From assembly GCA_022264855.1 (NCBI GenBank), contig JABYQU010000001.1, positions 992,001-1,056,000 on the forward strand: 64,000 nt of DNA. Direction: 5' to 3'. Position 1 is the first letter of the stretch. Every line of letters begins with the position of its first letter. Under the pieces are notes generated by a model. The model had not been told where the DNA came from and made no database searches. It worked only from the letters and a program-made list of their open reading frames with translations. Position numbers and translations under genes: made by a program. This document shows positions 51,904 to 64,000 of the stretch, one piece after another. Source of the DNA: Lenzites betulinus (Eukaryota; Basidiomycota; Agaricomycetes; Polyporales; Polyporaceae).

Positions 51904-53197
51904 ATGCAACTAACGACCGCCCTCCCACTCCTCGTCGCCCTCGGCGCCCGCGTCCTCGTGAACGCCCTCCTCGTCCCCTCCGACCCCACCGCGCCCCCCT
52001 CCACGCCCGACCTCCTCCTCATAGGCCTCTTCCAGGGCGTCCTCCTCCAGACCACCCTCGCGCAGAGCCCGCAACTCGCGCTCGCGGTAGCGGCCGGCGC
52101 AGCCGCGAAGCTCGTCACAGACTTCTTGCGCACCCCGGACGTCGTGCGCGCCGCGTGCACGCTCCTCGGCGCCGCCCTCGGCGTGCTCGCCGCGGAGCTC
52201 CTCGCGCAGTTCGTCGACCCCATCGTCGCGGCGCAGCTAGAGGGCACGTCTCGCTCTGCCGTGCCCGTGCTGGGGGGCCACTCGAGGGAGACGAAGGTCA
52301 CCTCGAAGCGGATACGTCTTGTCTCTTTTGGCCGGGACCGGAATCGATCTCGTAAACCGCATAATACCGCACATCGGGACCGCGAAGAGCACGACCGACA
52401 TCGAGATCGCGACCCCCACCACGAACGAGATCGCGACCTCCACCGCGACCGAGAAAGGGACCGCACCGAACGGCACGGCCGCTCGACCGACGTGCGGGCG
52501 ATCACGCCGACCCTCACCTACTGCAGCACCGCGCCATCCATCTCGCTCGACTCCATGCCGTCTTCGCTCGATCCGGAGGGGCTGCTCACGCCGGCGGAGC
52601 GCGATGTCGCGATGTTGCGCGCGCGCGCGAGCCTCGCGGACTCGGAGCGGCGCCGCTTCAAGGAGGAGCGCAAGTGGGCGCTGAGCACGGGGAACACGGC
52701 GCGCGCAGACCAGCTTGCATGGCAGGTGCGGCGGTACACGGCGCTCATGGAGAGCTTCCATCGGGAGGCGGACGCGAAGGTGGTCGAAGGTACGTGGTCG
52801 TGCTTCCCTTTCCCGGCTTTGCGGGAGGGAGAACGAGGAAGGAGCGCAGGACGCTGATATGTATCTGTACGAATAGCCGCACGCGCCGCTGCGCCCTCCG
52901 CCCCAGACGTAAGCTCTACCCGACGACGCTCGCATTCACGCCAGCGCAAGCCCAGCCTCACCCACTCCGCCTCGCACTCCGCGCCCGCCCACAACGACAG
53001 CCCGCTCGTGAGCGTGACCGTCGGCGCGGGCCCGCGCACGCGCAAGCTCAGCGGCACATCGGCCGCGACCCTCAAGCCGGCCATCTTCGTGCACGGCCGA
53101 GAGTGAGTGTCCCCATCGTGTCCGCTGTGCTACACTCCGTGTGGGTGCGGCGCGTGCTGAATGACGCAGGGTGCACGTAGGTGTAGGTGTAAAATAG
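51904..53197 (+). CDS. uncharacterised membrane protein with RD/RE-repeat linker
   Basis: I do not recognise it. It starts MQLTTALPLLVALG at 51904. The first about 115 residues hold three hydrophobic segments (about 1-24, 37-66 and 86-112). Then comes a very charged linker of alternating Arg, Asp, His and Glu (RDREEHDRHRDRDPHH), a Ser/Thr patch, and a helical segment (DSERRRFKEERKWALSTGN) that ends at an intron near 52792-52876. A basic Ser-rich tail follows. The frame meets TGA at 53104-53106, but that stop lies in a GTGAGT...GCAG interval (53102-53169); if spliced, the protein ends REVHVGVGVK at 53197. Both ends are possible. It is convergent with CHD1. Confidence 0.65.
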
Positions 53198-53907
53198 GTC
53201 GGCTCAAGCGGTCGCGGGCTCGGCGCGTAGAAGCCGGATGCGAAGTTTCGACGGACGGTACGGATAGAGGGAGGGTGGTGCTATAGTGTGCGCAGTGTTG
53301 GGTTCGTCCGTGTACATTACTATCTCCTGCTTCGTGTAAATGTGGAACGACGAAACGCCCCGCTCCGACAATGACACGACAAACCTTAGCATCCAGTGCT
53401 CCTGCGCCCGCTTTGACTTGTACAGGACCAATGCTGGTTCTGGCTGTGGTCGCTGGACGGTGTACATACTACATAGCCGCTCAGATACTGTTGTATTAAT
53501 ATATGGCACACGGATGATACACAGGGGGTGATCCAGTTCGTTCAGATGATTGCGCGCTGTAGGTACTACGAAAACAAAGGGGCCATGAGATGGAGACAGC
53601 GTGCAGAGCGCAGAGAGACACGGAGGTGGGAGGAGGCGGTCCCGGGGGATAATGTCGAGCATGTAGCGTAACGTAGGGCACTGACGGATAAACAAGGCAG
53701 TGGCAGGCAAGGCAATGTGTGGTGTCCGGGCGTGTAGGGTCGTGTCGTGGGGCAGAGTACAGTAGGGGCATTGTCAACGATACAGCGGGGTGGTCCTGGG
53801 AAGCATGGGGAGGGAGGAACGTCTGCCGAGGGAGGTGGGGGTACAGCGACAGAGACGGAGGGAAGAGGACGACAGAGAGGGGAGGAGGAGCGACGCGGTA
53901 GGGGGTG
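53198..53907. other. intergenic between convergent genes
   Basis: This interval holds the 3' ends of the membrane-protein gene (plus) and CHD1 (minus). Open frames on both strands show no family resemblance. No gene is supported. Confidence 0.5.
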
Positions 53908-56900
53908 TCACCGGTATTTCCCATTCGTGTGCGACGAACTTGTCGACGCCGACGGTAGGGAAGGCGCCCCTGGTCGCGACGTCGCGCCCGTGCTCAGCCG
54001 GGGCTTCTTCGCGGAGGTCGTCGCGTCGCTCGACGACGCCCGCGGTGCGCTCTCCTTCATGACCATCTTCGCGTGGATCTCCTCTAGCTTCGCCGCCTTG
54101 ACCTTCTTGGGCCAGAACAGCGTGACGAACCTAGTAACAACCTTCAGTATGCGAGGCAATAAATGCAGGGTGTGATGCAACTCACGTCCACAGATGTCGT
54201 CGCCACCTCGTTCTGTCCTCGCCGGCCGCCTCTTTCTGCTGTAGAACCAGCTCTATCCGCTTGCCGATGGCAGCGAGCGACTCCTTGAGCATGGCCACCT
54301 TGTCTTCCCGCGGCATGTCGCCACCGGACAATTTCAGGTTTTTCTGCAATATATACGATCGGTCAACCATACACACGTCCACGAACCACAGTAGATACGC
54401 ACCAACTGCTTCTTCACAGGCCGCAGCTCCTCCTTGGTCGCCGCTTCGTCCATTGACGGGCTGCCGCACGCGACGATGAGCACAAGCCAAGATGCGAGCC
54501 ACGAACGAAGACATACCATTCGTCTGACGACGACGAGTCCGTGAATGTCGGCGTCGGCCGCCGTTTCCGCTTCTTGCTGCTCCCCTCGTCCACGCTCGCG
54601 ACCGCCTCGCTCTCCGCGCGCTTGCGCACCGCGCTCGCGTACGAGGTCGACGCGACTGGCGGCGGCGGCGACAGCGACGCCTTCGCGGACGTGTGCTTGC
54701 GCGTGTGCAGCGTGCTCTCGATCGCGCGGATCTTCTCGTCGTGCTCGCGCAGGATGCCGAGCAGGTAGTCGCCGCGGCGCACGAGGTGGATTGCGTTCGG
54801 GATCGGCTTGCTGGCAGCGTCCTCGCCCTTCTTGCCCTCCTCGAGGAAGAATTTGCCCTCGAGCCCGAGCCGCGGGTCCTTCGCCATCGCCTCCCAGTTC
54901 CCGAATCCGTACTTGTATGCGCCGACGAGCAGCATCGAGTCCTCCTGGGGGCCCCAGCGCCCGGACCAGTTCAGCGTCGGCCGGATGTTGTCGATCGGGA
55001 TCTGCCAGCCGTACATGTCGTCCGCTGCGATCGGGTCGAGGTAGTGGAAGAGGATGCGGAGGTCGTGGTGCCGCGAGAGCACCGTCTCCGCGTTGATGTT
55101 GTTCACCCCGCGGTACGTGACAAGCACGGCCTTGCTCTTCTGCGCGTTCGTGAGCGTCTCGCCCGCCTCGATGCGCGCCCGCTTCTCCGCGTTGTTCTCC
55201 TCGACTGCTGCCCGACAGAGCTCGACGATGTCGTCCGCTGTGTCCTGGATCATACCCCGGTTCTTCTCCTGCAGCTTCGCCTCGTTCACCTGCGCGCATA
55301 CAATCGCATTCAGTCCCAAGCAGAGGCAGCCACGAGGCCCAGCAGAGGTTGCACTCACGATGATATCGTACCGCAGCCGGATGTCGCCCCACTTCTGCAG
55401 GCTCCGGACGAGCACGCGCACGTCGCGCTCCTTGAGCTCCATCGCCTTCTGGCTCGGCGTCTTGCGCTGCGGCACCGGATGGCGCGGCTTCTTCGCGGGC
55501 GGCGCGGACGACGTGTGCTCGACGTCCATGCCCTCGTACGACACCGTCGCGTGTGTGCGCTTGCGGTCCTTCGTCTCCGCCGCCGCGAGCTCCTCCGCCT
55601 TGCGCTCGTCCTCTTCGCGCTCGAAGCGCTGGCGCTCGTCGACGGGGATGATGTCCTCCCAGTTCATGTCGTTCTTCACGTCGCTGATGTTAGCGAACTG
55701 TTCGAGGAAACCCTCGCCGCCGAGCGACGCGCCCTCGTTCGACGCGGCGACGGTCTCGTGGTGCTCTGCGCGGTTGAGGATGTCGTCCAGGTCCATCTCG
55801 TCGAGCTTCTTGCTCTGCTGGCTGTCATCTTTGTCGAAGCTGTTGTAGGGCGTCGCCCGCGCATTAGTAAACGCGGCGGTGTAGGGCACGGCAGAGCGAG
55901 CGCAGATCAAGCGAGGGCACGCACATTTTCTGCGCGCCGTATTTGAGCACAGCGTGCAGCTCGTCCTTGCTCAACGAATCGGCCTTTGCAGGGTCCTTCG
56001 TGCCGCCCTTAGAGCTGAGGTGCGCCTGCGACGTGTCCATCTGGTTGATGACTGCGAACACCGGCCGTCGCCATCGTGGTCAGGGGCTGCTCCAGCCGCG
56101 CGCACAGCATGAAGCCACTCACTCGCGTACTCAAGCACCATCTTCTTCTTCGCCCGCTCCAGAACATCCTCCTCCATGGTGTCCTTGCTCACAAACCGGT
56201 AGACGCTAACATGCGATTTCTGGCCGATACGGTGCGCACGTGCCATCGCCTGCAGGTCGTTCTGCGGGTTCCAGTCGCTCTGTAGGGGGGGTAAGGAGGG
56301 CGAGGGGCGTGAGCAACGTGTTTTCGACGCGGCGGGCACAGCCATGGATGGTGCCAGCTCCGAGGCGCACGCATCCGGCAGCAGTGACAGCACAGGATAA
56401 CGTGGAAGCCTAGGACAGGGGACGTTACTCACATCGAAGATGATGACCGTATTGGCGGTCTCGAGGTTGATGCCCAAGCCACCGGCCCGCGTAGAGAGAA
56501 GGAATGCGAAGTCGGGCGAGCCCGGTGAGTTGAAGTGCGCGATGGACTTCTTGCGCATTTCCGAGGAGACCATGCCGTCGAGGCGCTGGTGCTGGTACCC
56601 ACGCATCGTCATGTAGTCGCTGAGGATGTCGAGCATTCGGACCATTTGGCTGAAGATAAGAACGCGATGGCCGTCGTTGCGGAGCCGACCGAGCAGCTTG
56701 TCGAGCAAGACCATCTTGCCACTGCTCATCACGAGGCCCTTCAGGGTCTCCTCGTTGTTGTCCGTCCGAACCTCGGCGCCGTCGAAGAGATACGGGTGGT
56801 TGGCTGCCTTCTTCAACTCCATAGCTACCCGTGTGCATGAGACCCTGCCCCCGCTATATCAGAAAAGGCAACTCACCGATGTTCAGTAGGCTGATGTTGT

Positions 56901-59377
56901 TGTTCCCGTTAGCGCTCTTCACCAACGCTTGGAAGTTCTGGTGCCGAAATGAGTTGCTGCTTCGCGTGACGCGTCACGCCACAGAAGGGGACCCACCTTC
57001 GTGAGAATGTTCTTGTAGAAGTGCGTCTGCATCGCCGACATCTCAACGCGGAGGATGCGCTCGCTCTTCGTGGGGAGCGAGGTCAGTACGTCGCGCTTGA
57101 GGCGGCGCAGCATGAGGGACTCGAGCTGCTTGTGCAGCTCCTTGATCTTCACTTCATGATCCGCGTCCGCCAGGTCGAACTCGTTCGTGAGCTGGACTGT
57201 AATGCACAGATAAGTCAGCGGCCGATCTCCTGTGCACACGTTCGCGCGATCGCAGGACTCACACTTCTCGGGCATGAGGAAATGCATGAGGGAAAGGAGT
57301 TCTGCCGCGCTCGATCAGCGAATGTACGGCAATCCACTGAACAAGCTATGCGCATACCCTTCACGTTGTTCTGCAAGGGCGTTCCCGTGATAAGAACCTT
57401 CGACGCAGCCGAGAACCCACGCAATGCCTCATATAGCTGGCTCTCCGAGTTCTTGAGCCGGTGCGCCTAACGGAGATGAACAAGTCAGTGCCCATTCCTG
57501 CGAAGCTGTGCTACAAACTACCGCACGAACCTCGTCCACCATAAGCACCTGCCACTTGATGTCCCCGAGCTCCTTCACGTCCCGGAGAGTGATCTCGTAC
57601 GTTGTCAGCAAGACGTTCATCTTGAGCTTCTTGGATGACGGCCCGAACTCGTACTGGCGCGCGACGGATCGCGCGGCAGCACCGCCGATGTAGGTGACTA
57701 CGTGGATGTCGGGCGCCCACGTCGCGAACTGCATTTGCCAAGCGGTGATGGTAGATAGTGGGACGATGACAAGGAATGGGCCGTATTGTCTTCGCTCGTG
57801 AAAGAGGTACGACAAGAACGAAACTGATTGCACGGTCTGCGCGCACGCATGAGTATACCGATCTCAGCCATTTCAATGAGTATGCTTACCTTGCCCAGAC
57901 CCATCTCATCCGCCAAAATACCATTGTCGCCCTTGCTCCACAGATACGCGAGCCAATTCAGACCAGTGAGCTGGAAATCCTTGAGCTCACCGCCCGTCTC
58001 GACCAGATATGGAGGGTCCTCCGTGATCTTCTCGAATTCGGGACGTCCATGCCGCGCATATACCGCACTCTTGAATGGAAACTTCGCTTCTGCCTCGCGC
58101 AGGCGGAACGCGTCGATCTGCTCCTTCGCTATGGGTCGGATCTCGTCTTGCACCTCCCACGTGCAGTGCTCGTAGTTGAGTCCGTTCCACTTGCAGAAGT
58201 ACTCAACCTGTCCCGCCTCATTCTCGCGCTGTGAGATGATGCGCTCCACCGTCTTATGCAAATCTAACTCCTCCTTGTTGCGCTCGCGCTGCAGGAGGAT
58301 AGTTTCGTAGTCTTCTCGTGACAGCTTCGGGTTCTTCAGCCGTTCCTGGTCCACCTTGAACGCCTTGATGTAGTTGTCCACGCGCTTGAGGCCCTTGAAC
58401 CGCTTCAGGAACTCGTACACCTCGTCCGTATTGTGTAGATGCGAGAAATTCTTCCATTTGATGTGAAAACGCTGTACTCGGAGCGTAAGGGGGAGGGTCG
58501 CGAGATGGTGGCAACTACGCACGATATTGCTGTACCAATCATCCTCTGCGTCGTTTTCGTGGCCCTCGTCTCTACAGTGGCTGAGCACGTTCTCGATCTC
58601 ATCCTCCTCCTTGAGCGGGGCGGCAACCTCGGTATATGCGAGCGCGTCTGCGTCCTCGTCTTCAAAGTCCTGCACGTCGTCGACGTAGTTGGGGATTTTG
58701 ACCCCCCTGCTCGACACGCGGATCTCGTCGTTGGCTGACCGCGTCTTCTTCTTTTTCTTCGAGCGCGCGCCGTAGTCGGAATCTGAGTCCGAGTCTGGCG
58801 CAGCTGGTCGAGGGGCGACCGGCCGGGGCACTGGGTACGGGTATATGCGGGGGTGGCGCATGAGCAGGGTGTGGCTACGTACCTTTCGGTTTCGATGGTG
58901 CTTTCTTCTTCTTGGGTGCCTTCTTCTTGGGCACGCCGTACTCCTCGTCTGCGTAGGACGCGTCCTCCTCCTCATCGTCGTTGGGCTCTTCTGCCTCGTC
59001 TTCGTACCCCTGCGGAAGCGAGAAATAAGCGAGGCCCGGAGCGACATAAAGAGACGCGCGCGTACCGAATCGTCCTCATCCTTTACCTGCCATGCCGTCT
59101 GCCCGGTCAACACGCCTGCGTCCGCTCGAAGAGGCTCGGAAACACGTACGACTCGCTTAGAATGGGAGGCGGAGGAGGGGCCGCTTGTGTCGTGGACGCT
59201 CTGGGCGTCGTCGTCGTCGGACTCGCCGTCTGCGTCGGCATCGGGGTTGCGGCCGACGTCGATGTCGGAGTCGACCTGCATGGTGTCCTCGGAGTCGTCG
59301 CTGTTGCTGAGGGGGGCGACGGGGGAGAGTGCGGCGGAGGCCATGGGGTCGTCGTCGTCGGAGTGGCCGCTGGGCAT
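53908..59377 (-). CDS. CHD1: chromodomain helicase DNA-binding protein 1 (Chd1) remodeller
   Basis: An ATP-dependent nucleosome-spacing enzyme linked to transcription elongation. ATG at 59377 ([16 protein letters not shown]). An acidic N-terminus precedes the tandem chromodomains ([13 protein letters not shown]...[17 protein letters not shown], and [18 protein letters not shown]). The Snf2 ATPase follows: [29 protein letters not shown] (motif I), [16 protein letters not shown] (DEAH split by an intron near 57470-57535), [56 protein letters not shown] and MARAHRIGQ. After that come the DNA-binding region ([28 protein letters not shown]) and the C-terminal CHCT domain ([14 protein letters not shown]). 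The stop is TGA 53908-53910. About a dozen introns are needed; edges were checked only where the motifs allow. Confidence 0.94.
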
Positions 59378-60772
59378 GCAAGCGGGCGGCGGGCGGGCGG
59401 AGTGGGGCGGGGCGGACGGGGCGAGGGACGACGGGGAGGGGATGATGGACGGGGGGAGAGAGGTGGAGGAGGGGGCTGGGGGCGTTGAGAAGGGCAAGGA
59501 CGAGCGCCAGAGCCGACAGCCCAGCTCGGACTCGGTTCGCACGCGTGCGCCGGCCCACACAGCGCGGCCTCAGCCCCCTCCTCACCGCCTGCCCCAACTC
59601 CGACGCCCCGCGCTTCTCGCCGGCCGTCCTCCTCCCCCCGTCCTCGCCGTCGCCCCCGTCCCCCGCGACGGCGCACGCCCCCCCGCGCCGCCCTCGACGC
59701 CCCGCGCGCCGTCCGCGGGCCCCTGCGACGCGGCCCCGGCGACGTCCGCCGGCGGCAGTGGCGGCGCACGCCCTCCGATCAGCATCAGCAGCCAGCAGCC
59801 CTTCTGTCCAGCGTGGGAGCGCCGCGGGGGCCATCATCCAATCCATCCACGGCGCTGTCTCTCTCTTCCCCGACGACGCGGCCGGCATCGTGCGACGTCC
59901 GCCGCCCGGCGAGTCACCACGACGTCCCGCGCCCAGCAGCCAGCCAGCAGCCGTCACGCACGTCACTCAGGTACGTCACGCCTCTACCCGAGTCCCCCCC
60001 CTCGCGCTCGCCGCCGAGCACGCTGTCGCCGCTGTGCCGGCGCACGCGGTCCAATCCCAGTCGCCGCTCGCCGCAGCGCACGCGGCGCCCGCGGCACCCT
60101 GCTTCCTTGAACCTTGTTCCACCACGACGCCCGGCCGAGGCCGCCTTGTCCCCTCATCACGCCACGCCCTGCGCTCGTCGCCCTCCCCGCACCGCCGGGC
60201 TCCGACAATTGGCCTCGATGGTCTTGTCCTCGTGGCTGGGCCGGCCCCGCTGCCGCGCTTTTGTCATAGCCGCCCGTTTGGGATCGCGGTGAGTCCGGTC
60301 ATTGTCCGCGGTATTTGGGGTGGTCGGGATTCGGGAAGGCTGGGAGAGTCTATCCGCCCGCTCTCGGAACATCGAGGTAAGCATCTTCTATTGTTCGTAG
60401 GTAGAGCGTGCACTATGACTACATAGTTATAGCATTCATTAATGCTGTTTCAAACTGGCTGTTGCGGGCGCTTATGCGACTGTCAATATTAATATTTGTG
60501 TTTTCGCGTCGGCTGTTGCGCCTTGACCTGGCTGATGGAGGGGGCCCAAGGAAGGACATTAAGAGGGCACTGCAATCAGTATCTTCCATTGTCCGTAAGT
60601 AGTGTGCACTAGTAGGGTCCCTGCGTAAGGTATAAGTTATGCATGTGCATGTGTAAATGCGCTTAGCAGACAGCGACGAGATCACAAAAAGATAGTCTAC
60701 AATATATACCACCGTCCATGACCGTTCCACGATCGCGAGAGCAGGCGAACACAGAGCACAGAAGGGAGCCGC
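59378..60772. other. intergenic: CHD1 5' region and protease 3' region
   Basis: 1.4 kb. The CHD1-proximal half is C-rich, with long open frames on both strands that are Pro/Arg/Ala-biased artefacts. A degenerate 35-bp direct repeat lies at about 60381-60415 and 60581-60615 (TCTTCYATTGTYCGTARGTAG). No gene is supported. Confidence 0.5.
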
Positions 60773-62561
60773 TCAGTACCGCCGCGCTGGCTGGTACTGC
60801 TGGAACGGCGCCGGAGCATGGTGTCCCGGGAGACCCGCCGGCGCCGGGTCCTGCAGCCGCCTGTACCGCTTCCCGCTGCCACCAAAGATCGCGTACAGGA
60901 CGAGCGAGATGAGGATGAGGCCCCCTGCGACGCTGCCCGCGATGATGTACGGCAGGTACTTCTTGATGTTGTCCGACGACCCGCTGTCGCTCCCGTCATC
61001 GTCATTGCTGTCGTTCGGGCTTACCACCGCGGGCAGGAGATGGAAGCTCGACGAGCTGTCCACGCCGCCCATGCGCACCTGCACAAAGTCCGCGTGCGCC
61101 TCCGCGGGGTCCGTCAGCGGGAGCAGCTGGATGTACGGGTCCCCAACCGACTGCGCGGCGCCGTCGACGAAGTCGCCGAAGTTGATGAGCATGTACGCAT
61201 TCCGCACTGCGCGCCCAGGTCAGTCCAGGTAAAGAAGTGACACAAGGCCGGGCGGGGACGTACAGAAGGCCATGCCGAGGATGATGTCGTAGTCTTGGTC
61301 CGAGGCCTCCGCGAGCGGCTGGAACGCGCCGACGCACGTCGGGTTGCCCTCCGCGTCCGGGGGCCCGTGGAACGCGCTCGTGACCGTGTCGAGCGGGTGC
61401 ACGGGGATGGTGACGTTCGCGAAGATGTACGACACGTTCAGTTCCGTCGAGCATGGCAGCGTCCACATATTCCCTCCCGCGGCGGGCACGTTGACAAAGT
61501 TCGCGCTTGGCACGCGCGAGTAGATCGCGTCCGCAATACGTCTGGGGGGAAACAGTGTCAGCGAAGACCGCGTGTGCGCGACGGCAGGGGCGACGCACTT
61601 GGAGACTTGCGGGAAGGTGAAGCCGGAATCGAACAGGACGGCCAGCTGGCCGCCCGTCGCCTTCTTGGGTGTTACAATGTGCTGTCCGTCAGGACCGATG
61701 ATCCCGTCCTTGTCGAGCAGAGTCACCCAGTGTTGCCCACCACGGGACGGCGCCGCTTTCACGGGCAGCTTTGGCTGGCTGGTGATGTTGTCAAAGGGGG
61801 ACACCGTCTCGCCAACGGTGATGTCCCCAACAAAGGTGTCCGTCGGGTCGCCCGCCCGTCCGAGGAGGACGGTCAGGAAGTTGGGCGTGGTCAGGTTTTG
61901 GCGAAAGATGCGGTCCAGCACGGGATCCCCGTTGTTCTGGCCGAGGGTCGCTAGCACTTCCGACGCCTGGCTCGGACCGAGGCCCAAGATGCCGCCTCCT
62001 TCGGGGTGCGACGTATCGACGGGCTGCTCAACTGCAATGCCGGAGTCAGTCTCGGTCCGCCGGCCCAGCCGAGGTGCTTACTGAAAGCCTGTTGTTCTAC
62101 GGTGAAGCCCTCAAAGTTGAGCGTAGCAGTCTTGACCGGACCCTTGGTGGAGCCCATCGCATAGTTCACCGAAGCCGTCTTGCCCGTGTCCGCCGCGCCC
62201 GGAACGGTCCCCGTTACAGTCAGGTCGGAACTGAGGCGCACGGCATACGACCGTCAGCGCCGCTCGGAGGCGCGCATACGAAAGGAGCACGAACGACATA
62301 CCTTCCTGTGTCCATGAGCACGGTGAACTGGGCCCCACCCAGGGTGATGTTTGTCTGGTATTCCGTATTCCCACTATTTGTGATATCCGGGGTAGCGGTA
62401 ATGCTTGCTCTGGAGCGGAGACGGTTCAGACTTCGCGTGTCGGCATCGCCGAAGCCACCTATACGGCCCTGTATAGGAAACCGGGTGGCATGTACATGCG
62501 GGAGGTCATCGAGGAGTAATGACAGGTAGAAGACAAGCTGGGGCGCTAGCGAGAACTTCAT
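60773..62561 (-). CDS. pepsin-like aspartic protease (family A1) with C-terminal membrane anchor
   Basis: ATG at 62561, followed by a hydrophobic signal segment (about residues 1-25). The first catalytic motif reads D-T-G-S-S-D-L only after removal of an intron that splits the first Ser codon (about 62234-62303). The core then runs with GGGILGLGPSQAS, LLGRAGDP, GDITVG and the second catalytic motif VLFDSGFTFPQV (D-S-G), then AGGNMWTLPC, and ILGMAFLRNAYMLINFGDFVDG across the last intron (about 61207-61262). A Ser-rich stalk leads to one transmembrane helix (YIIAGSVAGGLILISLVLYAIF) and a short Pro/Gln/Arg cytoplasmic tail; the stop is TGA 60773-60775. The layout suggests an enzyme tethered at the cell surface or in the vacuole membrane. 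Its substrate is unknown. Confidence 0.9.
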
Positions 62562-64000
62562 GAGCACGAGCAGCAAGGAGATGCGGGCCAAGAGGAAAGA
62601 AGAGGAAAGCGGCGGGAAGGAGAATGGCAAGAAGAAAGGAGGGTTGCTCACTGGCGGGTGTATTTGTTCTGACCAGCGTCACCGTGGCTGTGAGTGAGTC
62701 GCGCAACGCGCCGTCCGACAGGCCTCCCGGACGGCCACTGCCATCGACGCCGAAGCGCCTTCACTCAGTGTGCCTCGGCTGATCGGCACCCTGTAGCCCA
62801 CGCGACGAGCGCAGCTCTACCTCCTGGGCATCCCGTCCTTGACAAATTGTCAGAAATACCTTCGCGCGAGCCCCCTAACTCCCTCCGTCCCAAGGGGACA
62901 ACGTCCTGCAGCGCAGGCACCATTTGAATCCGTCGGAGCAGCTCACGTCGAGGCCAGACTCAGTGTGTCAATCAAACGATCGCCAAGAATACCAACAAGC
63001 ACAACAGCGAACTTCGCCGTCGGCCGCCAAGCTTCCAAGCGGCGTAGTCTCTGCGATGATATATCGTAAGGAGGCGGCGCAACGAGCGCTGTCCAAGCTA
63101 GCCGCAAGTGATGCATACTGCCTGCGTGCTTTTGCATAGCTTCCTCTGTGGTAACCCGGTGCTTTCGTGGACGAACCGGTCACACGACGCAAGTTTGACC
63201 CACATCCACCTGCAAAAATGTGGAGTACATCGGCGACGAGTACGTGCTTGCAGGTTCGGGCCCGAAAATTCGGGGTTCGTGGTGCGTTCGCGGCCGTGTG
63301 AACGGATAGGCGGATCTATTCACGGGCCTTTGGCCGCCTGGATAGGGCTGGCAAGGTTGTTGTAGTTTTCGAACACACGAATAAAGCATGTCAAGGCGTC
63401 GAAGCTGAGGAGTCGGAATGCCCGGGAGACTCCTCAGGTGTAGAATGCAAGCCGGAGAGGCCAGATGTCTGTGAGATCGACACACAAATTGCACGTTAAA
63501 AGTCCGTCGAGGATATCAAGCTGCGCCCTAGCTTCAGAAACAAGATTCCTGCATGCACAGAGATGCGGAGCTGCCGATGTTTGTGCTTGAGGATGGGTGT
63601 AAGCTGGTTGGAAGTCAAGCGGGAACGAGCCGCACGATGCTCGTGGTTCTCAGTGGATCTGGGGAAAGAGTTGAGCCCGTTCGCAGGCGGGACCTCCCTT
63701 CTTATATACCGAGGCGCGCGACTTCCTGAGTGTCTACATATGTGTCAAACGTCCGGAGGAGTGTTCGGGTCTACTCAAACGGCTCGTGATCGCGATATTG
63801 CCTTTTCGGTCATTGTTCTTCTTCAAGCTTTGACGCCTTCTCGGGTGGTGGGTCGCAGTATTGCTAGCTGGAAGCTCTCCACGTCAGACGTACCTTGGTA
63901 ATTGACTCAGGCAGTCCTAGTCAACCATCGTACAGGTGGTCTTCTGGCTCCCCAGTAGGTTCACTGGCACTTCTAACGTACCAGCGCACCCCAGCATCTC
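62562..64000. other. stretch without a supported gene
   Basis: The first about 150 bp are the upstream region of the protease gene. Beyond that, open frames on both strands are short and unlike any family I know. Codon-like bias is weak and no exon chain emerges. A gene starting beyond the window edge cannot be excluded. Confidence 0.45.

Noticed and set aside
59485..60426. Plus-strand open frame of 313 codons upstream of CHD1
   Set aside because: The Pro/Arg/Ala-biased translation comes from C-rich promoter DNA, and equally long frames exist on the other strand.
1..64000. CRISPR arrays, rRNA genes, bacterial operons or viral genes
   Set aside because: None is seen. The repeats present are LINE leader repeats and transposon ends, and the genes are fungal nuclear genes with introns.

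Overview
The window looks like nuclear DNA of a basidiomycete fungus, most likely an Agaricomycete. The host genes are split by many 45-90 bp GT-AG introns, the coding sequence is GC-rich, and the recognisable proteins are all eukaryotic: a SNAPc subunit, a TFIIH subunit, taspase, RNase H2 subunit B, a cell-wall-integrity MAP kinase kinase, the splicing factor Slu7 and the chromatin remodeller Chd1. One tRNA-Leu gene carries the usual short anticodon-loop intron. All calls come from reading the sequence; no database search was run.

Layout. 1-5215: no gene I can support. 5216-20659: a dense block of seven host genes: mitochondrial 2-methylcitrate dehydratase (-), SNAPC3 (+), TFB4 (+), TASP1 (-), RNH202 (+), a large disordered RGG protein (+) and an Mkk1-type MAPKK (+). 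21077-21168: intron-containing tRNA-Leu(UAG). 21299-49069: a 27.8 kb nested mobile-element block. 49430-53197: SLU7 (+) and an unrecognised membrane protein (+). 53908-62561: CHD1 (-) and a membrane-anchored pepsin-like protease (-). 62562-64000: no gene I can support.

The mobile block has three layers. The outer element, LINE-1 (minus strand), is bounded by a 15-bp target-site duplication at 21284-21298 and 49070-49084. A second, diverged non-LTR element, LINE-2 (34261 to about 48369, same orientation), sits in the 5' leader of LINE-1. A 2515-bp DNA element with 617-bp terminal inverted repeats (28502-31016) sits inside the gag-like ORF of LINE-1; removing it with one copy of its 4-bp duplication GTAC restores that reading frame.

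Both LINEs have more than the usual two ORFs. Each has a small leader ORF (ORF0), an ORF-A, a gag-like ORF-B with a CCHC knuckle, and an ORF2 with endonuclease, reverse transcriptase and RNase H domains. In LINE-2, ORF-A is itself a second gag-like CCHC protein. ORF-A and ORF-B are readable only if short spliceosomal-type introns are removed: three in LINE-2, one in LINE-1 ORF-A. Introns kept inside an element that copies through RNA, plus the extra ORFs and the long-TIR element, are the most unusual biology in the window.
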